This document shows positions 34,680-43,290 of a DNA stretch of 50,532 nt, in pieces (the first letter of the stretch is position 1; each line of letters opens with the position of its first letter). A program made the translations under genes and the position numbers. Source of the DNA: an uncultured Acidimicrobiales bacterium (lineage in GTDB: Bacteria > Actinomycetota > Acidimicrobiia > Acidimicrobiales > SZUA-35); NCBI GenBank assembly GCA_937922045.1, contig CAKZXA010000090.1, positions 1 through 50,532 of the forward strand, in the 5' to 3' direction. The notes beneath the pieces are model-generated. The model was not told where the DNA came from. It made no database searches and saw nothing but the letters and a program-made list of their open reading frames with translations.

Positions 34680-36044
34680 CTAGCTGCTGCCGAAGTCGGC
34701 GAAGATAGCCGTCTTCTTCTCATCGAGATCGGCGAGAAGACCGTCGATCTTCGACGGGTCCTCGATGAACTCGGCGATGACGTCGCCACAGGCTGAGGCG
34801 AAGTCAGGGATGGTGTCGCGGTCGAGGAACTGGGCGATGCCGGTCGCAGCGTTGGCCAGGTCGGCCGACTTGCGCTGCAGATCGTTGTAGACGCTGGTGT
34901 CGGCACCTGAGTTGGAGGCTACGACCGAAGGGTCGACGCCGAGGTAGGCATCCTGAGCTTCAGCGGTGGAGATGTACAGCAAGAATTCCTTGGCTGCTTC
35001 AGCGTTGGCCGGGCTGGCCACCATCTGATAGCCATCGATAGGAGCATCGAGCGCCGAGGAGCCGATGGCCGAATCGATCTCCGGGAAGTTGAAGAAGTCC
35101 ATGTCTTCGGCCATGGCATCCGAGTTGGAAGCGGCAAAGGTGCCGAGCAAGTACATGCCGACGGTGCCGTTCTCCATATCGGTTGCGGCCTCCTGCCAGG
35201 TGCGGCCGTTGCCGCCTTCCTGGGAGTAAGGAAGAAGCTGTTCCCAATTGGTGAACACCTGACGCACGCGGTCGTCGGTCCAGGACTCGGTGCCACCCAT
35301 CAGGTCGACGTGGAAGTCGTAGCCGTTGGTGCGCATGTTCAGAATGTCGAACATGCCCATCTGTGGCCACTTGCCATCGTTGGCCATGGCGAACGGGGTG
35401 ATGCCGCCAGCGGCCATGTCGTCGGCCAGGCCGAGGAGTTCGTCCCAGGTCTTGGGCTCGGTGTAGCCCTTCTCGCTCCAAAGCTTCTTCGAGTTGTTGA
35501 TGGCCCAGGTGTAGTAGAAGGCCGGCACGAAGTACTGCTTGCCATCGCTGGCGGTCGAGGCGGCCTTGAAGCCCTCACCAAGACCAGAAATCGACGACCA
35601 GACGTCGGAGATGTCTCCGAGCAGCCCCTGGTCGGCGAAGAACTTGTTGCGGAACCCGGCGAACCAGGTCAGCACGTCATCTTCGCCGGCCTGGAGGATC
35701 GTGTTGATGTTCTCCTGGAAGGTGTTGTGATCGGTCGTGTTGATGCTCAACTCAACGTCGGAATTAGGGAAGGCGGCGACGACGGCAGCCAAAGCGGCCT
35801 TCGGCGTGTCGTCCGACAGGTTCGAACCGATGGTCAGAGCGCCTGAGGCGTTGCCAGGCTCGATCGAGCCACCACCCTCGGTGCCGGCCTCGGTATCATC
35901 GCTGCCACAAGCGGCCAGGAAGCTGCTTCCGGCAACGACGGCGCCAGCAGCTGCGCTGCCCTTGAGCATCGAGCGTCGGCTGACGTTCTTTCCCCGGACG
36001 AGCCGGTCCCATTCTTTTGGACTTGGATAGCTTGCGTTCGTCAT
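34680..36044 (-). CDS. Sugar-binding lipoprotein with Tat signal (SBP family 1)
   Basis: A 454-residue solute-binding protein from ATG 36044, chosen for the AAGGGGAG ribosome site six bases upstream. The signal carries both a twin-arginine motif (SRRSMLK) and a lipobox (LAAC) near residues 21-48, so it is probably exported folded and then lipid-anchored. The mature part matches SBP_bac_1 proteins: WFAGFRNKFFADQGLL, YYTWAINNSKKLWSEKGYTEPKTWDELL, TVGMYLLGTFA. It binds the oligosaccharide for the MalFG-type permeases. Confidence 0.9.
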   Translation of the reverse strand: MTNASYPSPKEWDRLVRGKNVSRRSMLKGSAAAGAVVAGSSFLAACGSDDTEAGTEGGGSIEPGNASGALTIGSNLSDDTPKAALAAVVAAFPNSDVELSINTTDHNTFQENINTILQAGEDDVLTWFAGFRNKFFADQGLLGDISDVWSSISGLGEGFKAASTASDGKQYFVPAFYYTWAINNSKKLWSEKGYTEPKTWDELLGLADDMAAGGITPFAMANDGKWPQMGMFDILNMRTNGYDFHVDLMGGTESWTDDRVRQVFTNWEQLLPYSQEGGNGRTWQEAATDMENGTVGMYLLGTFAASNSDAMAEDMDFFNFPEIDSAIGSSALDAPIDGYQMVASPANAEAAKEFLLYISTAEAQDAYLGVDPSVVASNSGADTSVYNDLQRKSADLANAATGIAQFLDRDTIPDFASACGDVIAEFIEDPSKIDGLLADLDEKKTAIFADFGSS

Positions 36045-36068
36045 TTCTCCCCTTCGGGTGTGGGTTGT

Positions 36069-36088
36069 CCTGGTCAGCGATGACCAGG
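36069..36088. promoter_or_regulatory. Perfect inverted repeat in the binding-protein leader
   Basis: CCTGGTCA and TGACCAGG pair around GCGA, 25 bases upstream of the binding-protein start. It may be an mRNA hairpin or a regulator site. It does not resemble the LacI operator at 37231-37262. Confidence 0.5.
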
Positions 36089-36100
36089 GTTCACAGTTAG

Positions 36101-36150
36101 TGCACTTCATGTTTTATTGCTCTTCAGATTTATTGCACTTCAGGTTTCTT
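36101..36150. repeat. Three imperfect 16-17-bp direct repeats upstream of the binding-protein gene
   Basis: TGCACTTCATGTTT (36101), TGCTCTTCAGATTT (36118) and TGCACTTCAGGTTT (36134) lie 16-17 bases apart in the 124-base gap between LacI and the binding-protein gene. They form an A/T-rich stretch unlike the rest. A regulator array or part of a promoter is possible. Confidence 0.6.
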
Positions 36151-36168
36151 AGCAGGTTTTCTTCTTAC

Positions 36169-37164
36169 TCACGCCGACTCGCGCACTACGAGTTCGACCG
36201 GTAACACAACCGGTTCCGGGTTTGAACCCGATGTCAGTTCCAACAAACTGGCCACTGCAGTGCGTCCGAGACGCTCGCGATCAATGTGAATAGTGGTGAT
36301 CGACGGGTTCACAAATTCCGTCAGCTGAATACCGTCGCACCCAACGATCGCCACGTCATCGGGCACGGTTCTACCCGTGGCCTGGACGGCCCGCATGGCG
36401 CCGAGCGCCATCAAATCGTTGAAGGCAAAGATGGCGTCGACCTCGGGATGCTCTGCGAGGAGCTGCCTAGCCGCGACCTCGCCCGCTTCGAGGGTCAGGT
36501 CGACAGAGCGCGAGATCACCGGCACGCCGTGGGCCGTCATGGTTTCGGTGAAGCCACGGAGTCGACGCTGCTTGCGGGGCGGGGAGCTACCGCTCAGGAT
36601 GGCGGGATTGGTTCGGCCGACGGCGACGAGGTGATCGGCCACCTGCCGGGCGCCATCGTAAAGATCGATGCTTACCGAGCAAACGTTGGGGTGGTCTAAC
36701 ACATCGTCGACGAGGACCATCTGCAGGCCGCGATCCGCGAATCGAGCCAGTTTCGACTGATCGTGGTCTTCGGAGAACACGATGGCGCCAGCGATGGAGT
36801 GAGCCATCATCGAGCGGAGTACCTGCTCTTCTACCGCAGGGTCGCGATTGGTAACAGCGAAAAACATCGTGCGGCCATGCTCAAGACCGGCGGTTTGCAC
36901 ACCTAGGGCGAGATCGGGAAAGAATGGATCGTCGATCATGGTGATGACGAAACCAAACGTGTCGCTGCTGTTGCGGATAAGACCGCGGGCCAGCAGGTTC
37001 GGCTGATAATCCAGTTCGTCGACGGCGGCGAGAACACGCTGGCGTGTGGCCTCGGAGAAACCGGTCTCTCCGTTGACGACCCGGGAAACAGTGCGGGGGG
37101 AAACGCCAACTTTGGCCGCAACGTCGATCAACGTAGCTCGAGCAGCCGAATGGGCAGCAGCCAT
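36169..37164 (-). CDS. LacI family transcriptional regulator of the alpha-galactoside locus
   Basis: A 331-residue regulator from ATG 37164, preceded by AAAGGGGGATTGAAG; an ATG at 37182 gives six more residues. The helix-turn-helix is TLIDVAAKVGVSPRTVSRVVNG, followed by the periplasmic-binding-protein-like sensor domain (TFGFVITMIDDPFF, VDAIFAFNDLMALGAMRAV, DVAIVGCDG). It probably represses both divergent promoters through the palindrome at 37231-37262, released by an alpha-galactoside or a derivative. It is the first gene of the minus-strand transcript with the transporter. Confidence 0.88.
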   Translation of the reverse strand: MAAAHSAARATLIDVAAKVGVSPRTVSRVVNGETGFSEATRQRVLAAVDELDYQPNLLARGLIRNSSDTFGFVITMIDDPFFPDLALGVQTAGLEHGRTMFFAVTNRDPAVEEQVLRSMMAHSIAGAIVFSEDHDQSKLARFADRGLQMVLVDDVLDHPNVCSVSIDLYDGARQVADHLVAVGRTNPAILSGSSPPRKQRRLRGFTETMTAHGVPVISRSVDLTLEAGEVAARQLLAEHPEVDAIFAFNDLMALGAMRAVQATGRTVPDDVAIVGCDGIQLTEFVNPSITTIHIDRERLGRTAVASLLELTSGSNPEPVVLPVELVVRESA

Positions 37165-37203
37165 CTTCAATCCCCCTTTCATGCGTGGTTGTTCACAACC
37201 TCA

Positions 37204-37239
37204 GCTCGACACGATAGTCGGTTCAACACGTTACGTCAA
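37204..37239 (-). promoter_or_regulatory. Predicted leftward promoter of lacI and the sugar importer
   Basis: On the minus strand TTGACG (37239-37234) is followed after 17 bases by TATCGT (37216-37211), which fits a sigma-70 promoter with a start near 37204. The -35 lies in the left end of the operator palindrome. Confidence 0.6.
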
Positions 37240-37262
37240 CGTTGACGTCAGCGTTGACGTAA
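37231..37262. promoter_or_regulatory. LacI operator palindrome between divergent genes
   Basis: The 32 bases are palindromic except for one mispaired position pair. They contain the perfect 16-base dyad ACGTCAACGTTGACGT (37233-37248) and a second overlapping GTTGACGT half-site set. The central CG in AACGTT fits LacI-type operators. Both outward promoters use its TTGACG ends as -35 boxes, so bound repressor would silence both. Confidence 0.7.
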
Positions 37263-37290
37263 GAGGGGTTGGCAACTACAGTCATCCCTC
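37254..37290 (+). promoter_or_regulatory. Predicted rightward promoter of the alpha-galactosidase gene
   Basis: TTGACG (37254-37259), a 17-base spacer and TACAGT (37277-37282) form the promoter. The predicted start is 1-2 bases before the GTG at 37291, so the mRNA is probably leaderless, as is common in actinobacteria. Confidence 0.6.
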
Positions 37291-38667
37291 GTGAACCAGC
37301 GCAACCCCAAGATCGTGTTCGTCGGTGCCGGAAGCACGGTTTTTACCAAGAACCTACTCGGCGATATTCTCAGCTCACCTGAATTGGCGTCCTCGACGAT
37401 CTCCCTGTTCGATATCGATGCCGAACGCCTTCGCAGCTCCGAAGTTGTGGCTGGCAAGACGGCGGCCGCCGTTGGCGCAACCCCAACGATCGAAGCCACA
37501 ACCGATCGCCGAACCGCTCTCGCCGACGCTGACCACGTCATCACCATGTTTCAGATCGGCGGCTACGAACCCTCGACCGTGGTCGACTTCGAGGTGCCAA
37601 AACAGCACGGCCTGCGCCAGACCATCGCCGACACCCTCGGCGTTGGCGGCATCATGCGTGCCCTGCGCACGGTGCCCGTCCTCCTCGACGTGGCCGCCGA
37701 CATGGAAGAACTCTGCGGCGACGCCAAGCTCCTCCAATACGTGAACCCGATGTCGATCAACTGTTGGGCCATCAACCGAGCCTCCAGCATTGAGACCATC
37801 GGCCTCTGCCATAGCGTGCAGCACACCGCCCAGCAGCTGGCCGAAGACATCAACGTGCCAATGGATGAGGTCCGTTACAGCTGTGCTGGCATCAACCACA
37901 TGGCCTTCTACCTCGATTTCCAACGCCAAACCGATCAAGGCCTCATCGACCTCTATCCCGAGATCGCCAAAGTCGCGGCCCTCGGCCCCGAGAACGCTCC
38001 TCACCGTGGCGACCCAACCCGCACCGACGGCGGCACCGTTGGCCTCTCCGATGCCGTGCGCTACGAGATGTATCAGCGGCTCGGCTACTTTGTGACCGAA
38101 TCGAGCGAGCACTTCGCCGAGTACGTTCCCTACTTCATCAAGCGAGACCGCCCCGACCTCATCGAGAAGTTCGGGATTCCCCTCGATGAGTACCCCCGCC
38201 GGTGTGAACGCCAGATCGAGGGCTGGGAAGAGCTACGCGATGAGCTTGAGGCTGAAGGCTCCGAGATCGAGGTGAACCCCTCGGTCGAGTACGGCGCAGC
38301 TATCATTCACTCGGTCGAGACCGGCCAGCCTCGCGTCGTCTACGGCAACGTGCCCAACGATGGACTTATCTCCAACCTGCCCGACGACTGTGTGGTTGAG
38401 GTCCCCTGCCTGATCGATCACAACGGCGTGCAGCCGGTGAAGATGGGGGCGCTTCCGCCTCAGCTCACCGCTCTCATGCAGACCAACATCAACGTGCAGT
38501 CGCTCACGATCGAAGCCCTGTTCAGCGGCAATCGAGATCACATCTATCATGCCGCCATGCTCGATCCCCACACCGCGGCCGAGCTCGACCTCGACCAGAT
38601 CTGGGCCATGGTCGACGATCTACTCGACGCTCACGGCGACTACATCCCCGAAAACCTGCGGGCCTAG
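37291..38667 (+). CDS. GH4 family alpha-galactosidase (MelA-like)
   Basis: A 458-residue NAD- and metal-dependent glycosidase of family GH4. N-terminal Rossmann motif: IVFVGAGSTVFTKNLLGDIL; then TMFQIGGYEPSTVVDFEVP, QYVNPMSINCWAI, GLCHSVQHTA (metal Cys) and CAGINHMAFYL (metal His). These residues are those of the alpha-galactosidase subgroup. It hydrolyses alpha-galactosides to galactose plus the partner sugar in the cytoplasm. The GTG start is fixed by the promoter and motif position. Galactokinase follows after 5 bases. Confidence 0.9.
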   Translation: MNQRNPKIVFVGAGSTVFTKNLLGDILSSPELASSTISLFDIDAERLRSSEVVAGKTAAAVGATPTIEATTDRRTALADADHVITMFQIGGYEPSTVVDFEVPKQHGLRQTIADTLGVGGIMRALRTVPVLLDVAADMEELCGDAKLLQYVNPMSINCWAINRASSIETIGLCHSVQHTAQQLAEDINVPMDEVRYSCAGINHMAFYLDFQRQTDQGLIDLYPEIAKVAALGPENAPHRGDPTRTDGGTVGLSDAVRYEMYQRLGYFVTESSEHFAEYVPYFIKRDRPDLIEKFGIPLDEYPRRCERQIEGWEELRDELEAEGSEIEVNPSVEYGAAIIHSVETGQPRVVYGNVPNDGLISNLPDDCVVEVPCLIDHNGVQPVKMGALPPQLTALMQTNINVQSLTIEALFSGNRDHIYHAAMLDPHTAAELDLDQIWAMVDDLLDAHGDYIPENLRA

Positions 38668-38672
38668 CTCAC

Positions 38673-39848
<1,176 letters not shown>

Positions 39849-39908
39849 CGCCCAACGCGTGTCGGCAGCCACTACCGGCTCTGAACCGCTCCGACCTATA
39901 GTGCGTCC

Positions 39909-40808
39909 ATGGCACAACTCGAAGCCAACGGCGTCACAATCGACTACGACATCCGAGGATCGGGTGAACCAATCCTCTTCGTTATGGGCCTTGGCGGCCA
40001 ACTCGTCGACTGGCCCGAAGAATTCGTCGACCTCTTCGTCGACCGTGGCTATCAGGCAATCAGATTCGACAACCGCGACATCGGCCTGTCCTCGCGCACA
40101 AGCCACGAACCTCCAACCCAACGCCAGCTAACCCGAAGCTTTGTTACCCGACGGGCGCTGGACTGGGACGGCTACACCCTCGTCGACATGGCAGGCGATG
40201 CGGCGGGCCTTCTCGATCAGCTCGGCATTCCCAGCGCTCATGTTGTCGGCATGTCGATGGGGGGCATGATCGCACAGGAACTTGCCATCGGCCACGCCAC
40301 GAAGGTTCGCTCCCTGTGCTCGATCATGTCGAACACCGGCGACCGACGCAACGGCCGCATCTCGGCGAGGCTAACGGCCAAGCTTGCCCGGCGACCAGCG
40401 CCGAGCCGGGCCACAGCAGTCGACGAGAGCGTGAACTTGTTCAAATTGATTTCGGGCCCGCATTTCAACCCGGCCCAGTTTCGCATCTTGGCCAAAGCGG
40501 CCTACCAGCGCAGCTTCGATCCCGTCGGCGTTGCTCGCCAAACCGCAGCGATTGCCGCCAGCCGCGACCGAACACCGCTCCTCGCTGGCGTCAAAGCCCC
40601 GACACTCGTGATTCATGGCCTCGTCGACCCACTTGTCCAGCCCGATGGAGGCACCACAACGGCCAACGCCATCCCCGGCTCCCGACTTCTGGCCTTCGGC
40701 GACATGGGCCACGACCTGCCCCGGCCCCGGTGGAAAGAGATGGCCGATGCGATCATCGTCAACTGCCAACGCAGCACGTTAAGCCCTGAGATGCAGCGAC
40801 AAGCCTAG
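39909..40808 (+). CDS. Alpha/beta hydrolase
   Basis: A 299-residue alpha/beta hydrolase. The oxyanion strand is ILFVMGLGGQLVDWP, the nucleophile elbow is VVGMSMGGM (Ser near residue 119), an acid in APTLVIHGLVDPLV and the His in DMGHDLP. The close match is to esterases or lactonases that act on small acyl substrates. The substrate is unknown. It lies 60 bases after galK and 10 bases before the SLOG-like gene. Confidence 0.85.
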   Translation: MAQLEANGVTIDYDIRGSGEPILFVMGLGGQLVDWPEEFVDLFVDRGYQAIRFDNRDIGLSSRTSHEPPTQRQLTRSFVTRRALDWDGYTLVDMAGDAAGLLDQLGIPSAHVVGMSMGGMIAQELAIGHATKVRSLCSIMSNTGDRRNGRISARLTAKLARRPAPSRATAVDESVNLFKLISGPHFNPAQFRILAKAAYQRSFDPVGVARQTAAIAASRDRTPLLAGVKAPTLVIHGLVDPLVQPDGGTTTANAIPGSRLLAFGDMGHDLPRPRWKEMADAIIVNCQRSTLSPEMQRQA

Positions 40809-40818
40809 ACTTGGGGCT

Positions 40819-41349
40819 GTGATCGTCGTACACGCAGGCAATCGGATCGACGATCCGAGTCGCCCCGATCCTCGCTTCCCGGTTGAGAATCAGGACGCGG
40901 TCTATCAGCGCCTCGTTGCATTGCTCGACACGCATCAACCGTCCGGGGTTGTCTCCGCCGCCGCCGCCGGGTCAGATCTGTTGATCCTCTGCGCGGCTCA
41001 AGAGCTCGACATCTCTACCCACATCGTTCTGCCACTGAGAGTCGGTCGGTTTCGCGCCGAGTCGGTGAGCGACCAGGGCGAGGAATGGACCCGACGCTAC
41101 AGCGCAGCCATCGATTGGGCGTCCTCGATCCGCGTTGATGACCTCGCCGGCGATGACGAATGGTACATAACGGGCAACGACGTCATCCTGCAACGAGCAG
41201 CCGAGGTCGCGAGAATCGCGCCCGATCCTCGAGTAGAGGCGATCGTGGTTAAACGCCCCGAGGATGAGACCAGCGTGACCGCCGACTTCGCTCGCAAGGC
41301 GTCAAACCGCAGCTGGGTCGTCACCGAGATCGATCCTCTCAACCCCTAG
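40819..41349 (+). CDS. SLOG-like predicted nucleotide-ligand sensor protein
   Basis: A 176-residue protein with a GTG start. The opening VVHAGNRIDDPSRPDPRFP is followed by a helix. Then come a glycine/alanine-rich loop GVVSAAAAGSDLLILCAAQEL (Gly-Ser-Asp after a beta strand), THIVLPLRVGRFRAESV and a WTRRYSAAI helix. This order matches the Rossmannoid SLOG domain found beside TRAF-binding/TPR regions in predicted bacterial conflict proteins, which are thought to bind nucleotide-derived ligands. No effector domain is fused here. It lies 10 bases after the hydrolase gene and its stop overlaps that of a converging small gene. Confidence 0.55.
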   Translation: MIVVHAGNRIDDPSRPDPRFPVENQDAVYQRLVALLDTHQPSGVVSAAAAGSDLLILCAAQELDISTHIVLPLRVGRFRAESVSDQGEEWTRRYSAAIDWASSIRVDDLAGDDEWYITGNDVILQRAAEVARIAPDPRVEAIVVKRPEDETSVTADFARKASNRSWVVTEIDPLNP

Positions 41350-41644
41350 CAGACCAAGATGGTGGCTTCGAGATCGAGCTGGGCTCGTTCGGCGTCGGCG
41401 TCGGAAGACCAGGCGCTCCGATCCTCGAGATCCAGGGGCGACAGCCACGAGCTCTTCGTCGTCAAAGGAGACCGCGACCTGATGCTTCGGTAGCTCTGGC
41501 GCCAGCAACGCTGTCGTCGTCTCGTGTCCGGTTTGTGTCCGGTTGGGCTGAGGCTACCGACGTCTCGGTCGTTAAAAGCGCTAGCGCTGACAGCACAAGA
41601 AGCAGCAGCCCTGAAGTCAACCTTCGCTGTGCCCGTGTCTCCAT
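41346..41644 (-). pseudogene. Small signal-peptide protein, frame apparently broken by an 11-bp duplication
   Basis: From ATG 41644 the frame gives a convincing signal peptide (METRAQRRLTSGLLLLVLSA, then a VASAQP cleavage zone) but stops at 41462 after 60 residues. A 10-base direct repeat with 11-base period (GTGTCCGGTT, 41524-41533 and 41535-41544) lies just after the signal. Deleting one 11-base copy joins the signal to another open frame that ends WLSPLDLEDRSAWSSDADA and beyond at TAG 41346, immediately abutting the SLOG-like stop. An intermediate frame (LLAPELPKHQVAVSFDDEE) also looks coding, so more than one frameshift is possible. Alternatively the 60-residue peptide is the true product. 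It starts 30 bases after the trypsin-fold gene. Confidence 0.4.
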
Positions 41645-41674
41645 TCTCGTCGCAACCCTCTCGCTCGTCCGCCG

Positions 41675-43258
41675 CTAGTCCGGTAGATCTGAGGCCGCGA
41701 GGGCTTCCCGAATCGCCAGAATTGTGGTCGCGGCGTTCGCCGGGTATCGCTTTCGTGGGTCGTCCAAACTGCGCATCATCTCGCTGCCGCTGTGGTGGAG
41801 CCCAATGAGATCCCAGTTCTTATCAAAGACAGGACTGCCCGAACTGCCAGGTTCGGTCGGCGCCTTGTAGTGAAGGCGCTCATCGTCGACGGCGACGAGA
41901 GCATTGCCCCTCATCGACAACTCAAGCGACCGGCCGGCGGGATGACCAATGACGTACACGTAAGGGTCCCGCTCATTCTCCGAAGGCAGTCGTTCGGCTA
42001 CCTCGATCGGCTCGACCCCGAAGTCGGCATCGACGGCCAACCGAAGCACGGATGCATCCAGGCCCTTCGGCGGCGAGGTCCACAACAGATCGAGCTTGTC
42101 GATCTTCAACGGGTCGTCGTCGAGACCAGCGAAACGGGTGAAGCAAGCGGCCGCATCTTTGGCCCGCAAGGCACCGGGGAAGGTGCCGTCGCTGATCACA
42201 TGACCGTTGGTGACCAAAACCAGCTCGGGCCCAAGCTTCTCCGCCAACCGATCCCCAGGCACGAGAAACCCCGTGCCAACCGGGTCGCCGTAGCGATCGG
42301 TGATCATGCAAACGAAACGGGCGACCGAGAGCCCACGCCACACGATCTCATAGCGAATGGCTTGCTCTGGTCCGAAAACCTTCTCCAGCGTCGCGAGCGA
42401 GGCGTCGAGGTCGTCGATGGCGGGCACAATGGTTTCAACGTCGGCTCCCATCGACAACTGAGAGTTGGCCAGGGCCAACCGAACCGCACTTTCGGGCGCA
42501 AGCCCCCACACCTCATCGAGTTGGCGTTGCAGAGAACCCAATTCAAACGGTGTCGCCAACTCGGCGTCGGTCAGGGCCTTGGTCAGAAGAGCGGCCGCCG
42601 GTTCGTCGCCATCGGCCAACCGGAGTTCCACTTCGGCCGCCCGCTGCCAGACGGTGCGCAGATCCGGATCGGTGGCATCCACCGCTCCCTGCACCTTCTG
42701 AGCCACCGATCTGGCGTTCGGCGTGCCGGCCGGGAGGGTCACGCCTTCTTGCTCAGCTCGTTTCAGCAGGGCCATCAGGTTGGTGCCAACCCACACCACA
42801 TCGGCCTCGGGCATCTCGTAAGCATCGCCATACCACTTGACGGCCTTGCGAAGTTCTTGCTCGTTGTTGAAGTCGACGAAACGCTGCTTGGCGATACGGC
42901 CGAGCAAGCCGGTGGCTTCGTCGACCTGATCTTCAGCCCCGTCGGCCAGAAGTTTGTGCAAAATCTGCTCGGCGCCGCTCAACGCCTTTTCCTCGATCAG
43001 CGCCTGAGCATACCGACGTACCATCTCCGGCTCGGCGCTTCCATCGTGGGTGATGAGCGTTTCCACCAGCGCAATCACCGACGCCCACGACTTCGCGTTC
43101 TGGCCGAGGACGACCGCAGCGCTGATATCAGATGAGGTGAGCCGGTTCTGCCCATACATCTCGATCATGCGTCTGCGCAGATCACGGATAGCGGCAGCAT
43201 CGGCGCCTTCAAGCGCCTTGTTCCACTCATCCCCTAGTGGTGTGGTCACAAATGTCAT
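41675..43258 (-). CDS. Trypsin-fold serine protease fused to a helical TRAF-binding-like region
   Basis: A 527-residue protein with no signal peptide or membrane helix. Residues 1-300 are alpha-helical repeats with a YGDAYEMPEADVVWVGTNLMALL segment (about 143-165) that resembles the MAP3K TRAF-binding (DUF4071-like) region of predicted conflict proteins. From about residue 305 a trypsin/V8-type domain carries H353 (LVTNGHVISDG), D401 (GLDASVLRL) and S473 (EPGSSGSPVF), with YVIGHPAG between them. A cytoplasmic regulated protease is inferred. It lies 32 bases after the astacin-like gene and probably forms an operon with it. Confidence 0.75.
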   Translation of the reverse strand: MTFVTTPLGDEWNKALEGADAAAIRDLRRRMIEMYGQNRLTSSDISAAVVLGQNAKSWASVIALVETLITHDGSAEPEMVRRYAQALIEEKALSGAEQILHKLLADGAEDQVDEATGLLGRIAKQRFVDFNNEQELRKAVKWYGDAYEMPEADVVWVGTNLMALLKRAEQEGVTLPAGTPNARSVAQKVQGAVDATDPDLRTVWQRAAEVELRLADGDEPAAALLTKALTDAELATPFELGSLQRQLDEVWGLAPESAVRLALANSQLSMGADVETIVPAIDDLDASLATLEKVFGPEQAIRYEIVWRGLSVARFVCMITDRYGDPVGTGFLVPGDRLAEKLGPELVLVTNGHVISDGTFPGALRAKDAAACFTRFAGLDDDPLKIDKLDLLWTSPPKGLDASVLRLAVDADFGVEPIEVAERLPSENERDPYVYVIGHPAGRSLELSMRGNALVAVDDERLHYKAPTEPGSSGSPVFDKNWDLIGLHHSGSEMMRSLDDPRKRYPANAATTILAIREALAASDLPD

Positions 43259-43290
43259 GGTGGTTCCCTCTCGAACTAGTGCGATCCCAA

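Noticed and set aside
36101-36150. CRISPR array
   Set aside because: Only three short imperfect units with no spacers and no cas gene occur here; nothing else in the window looks like an array.
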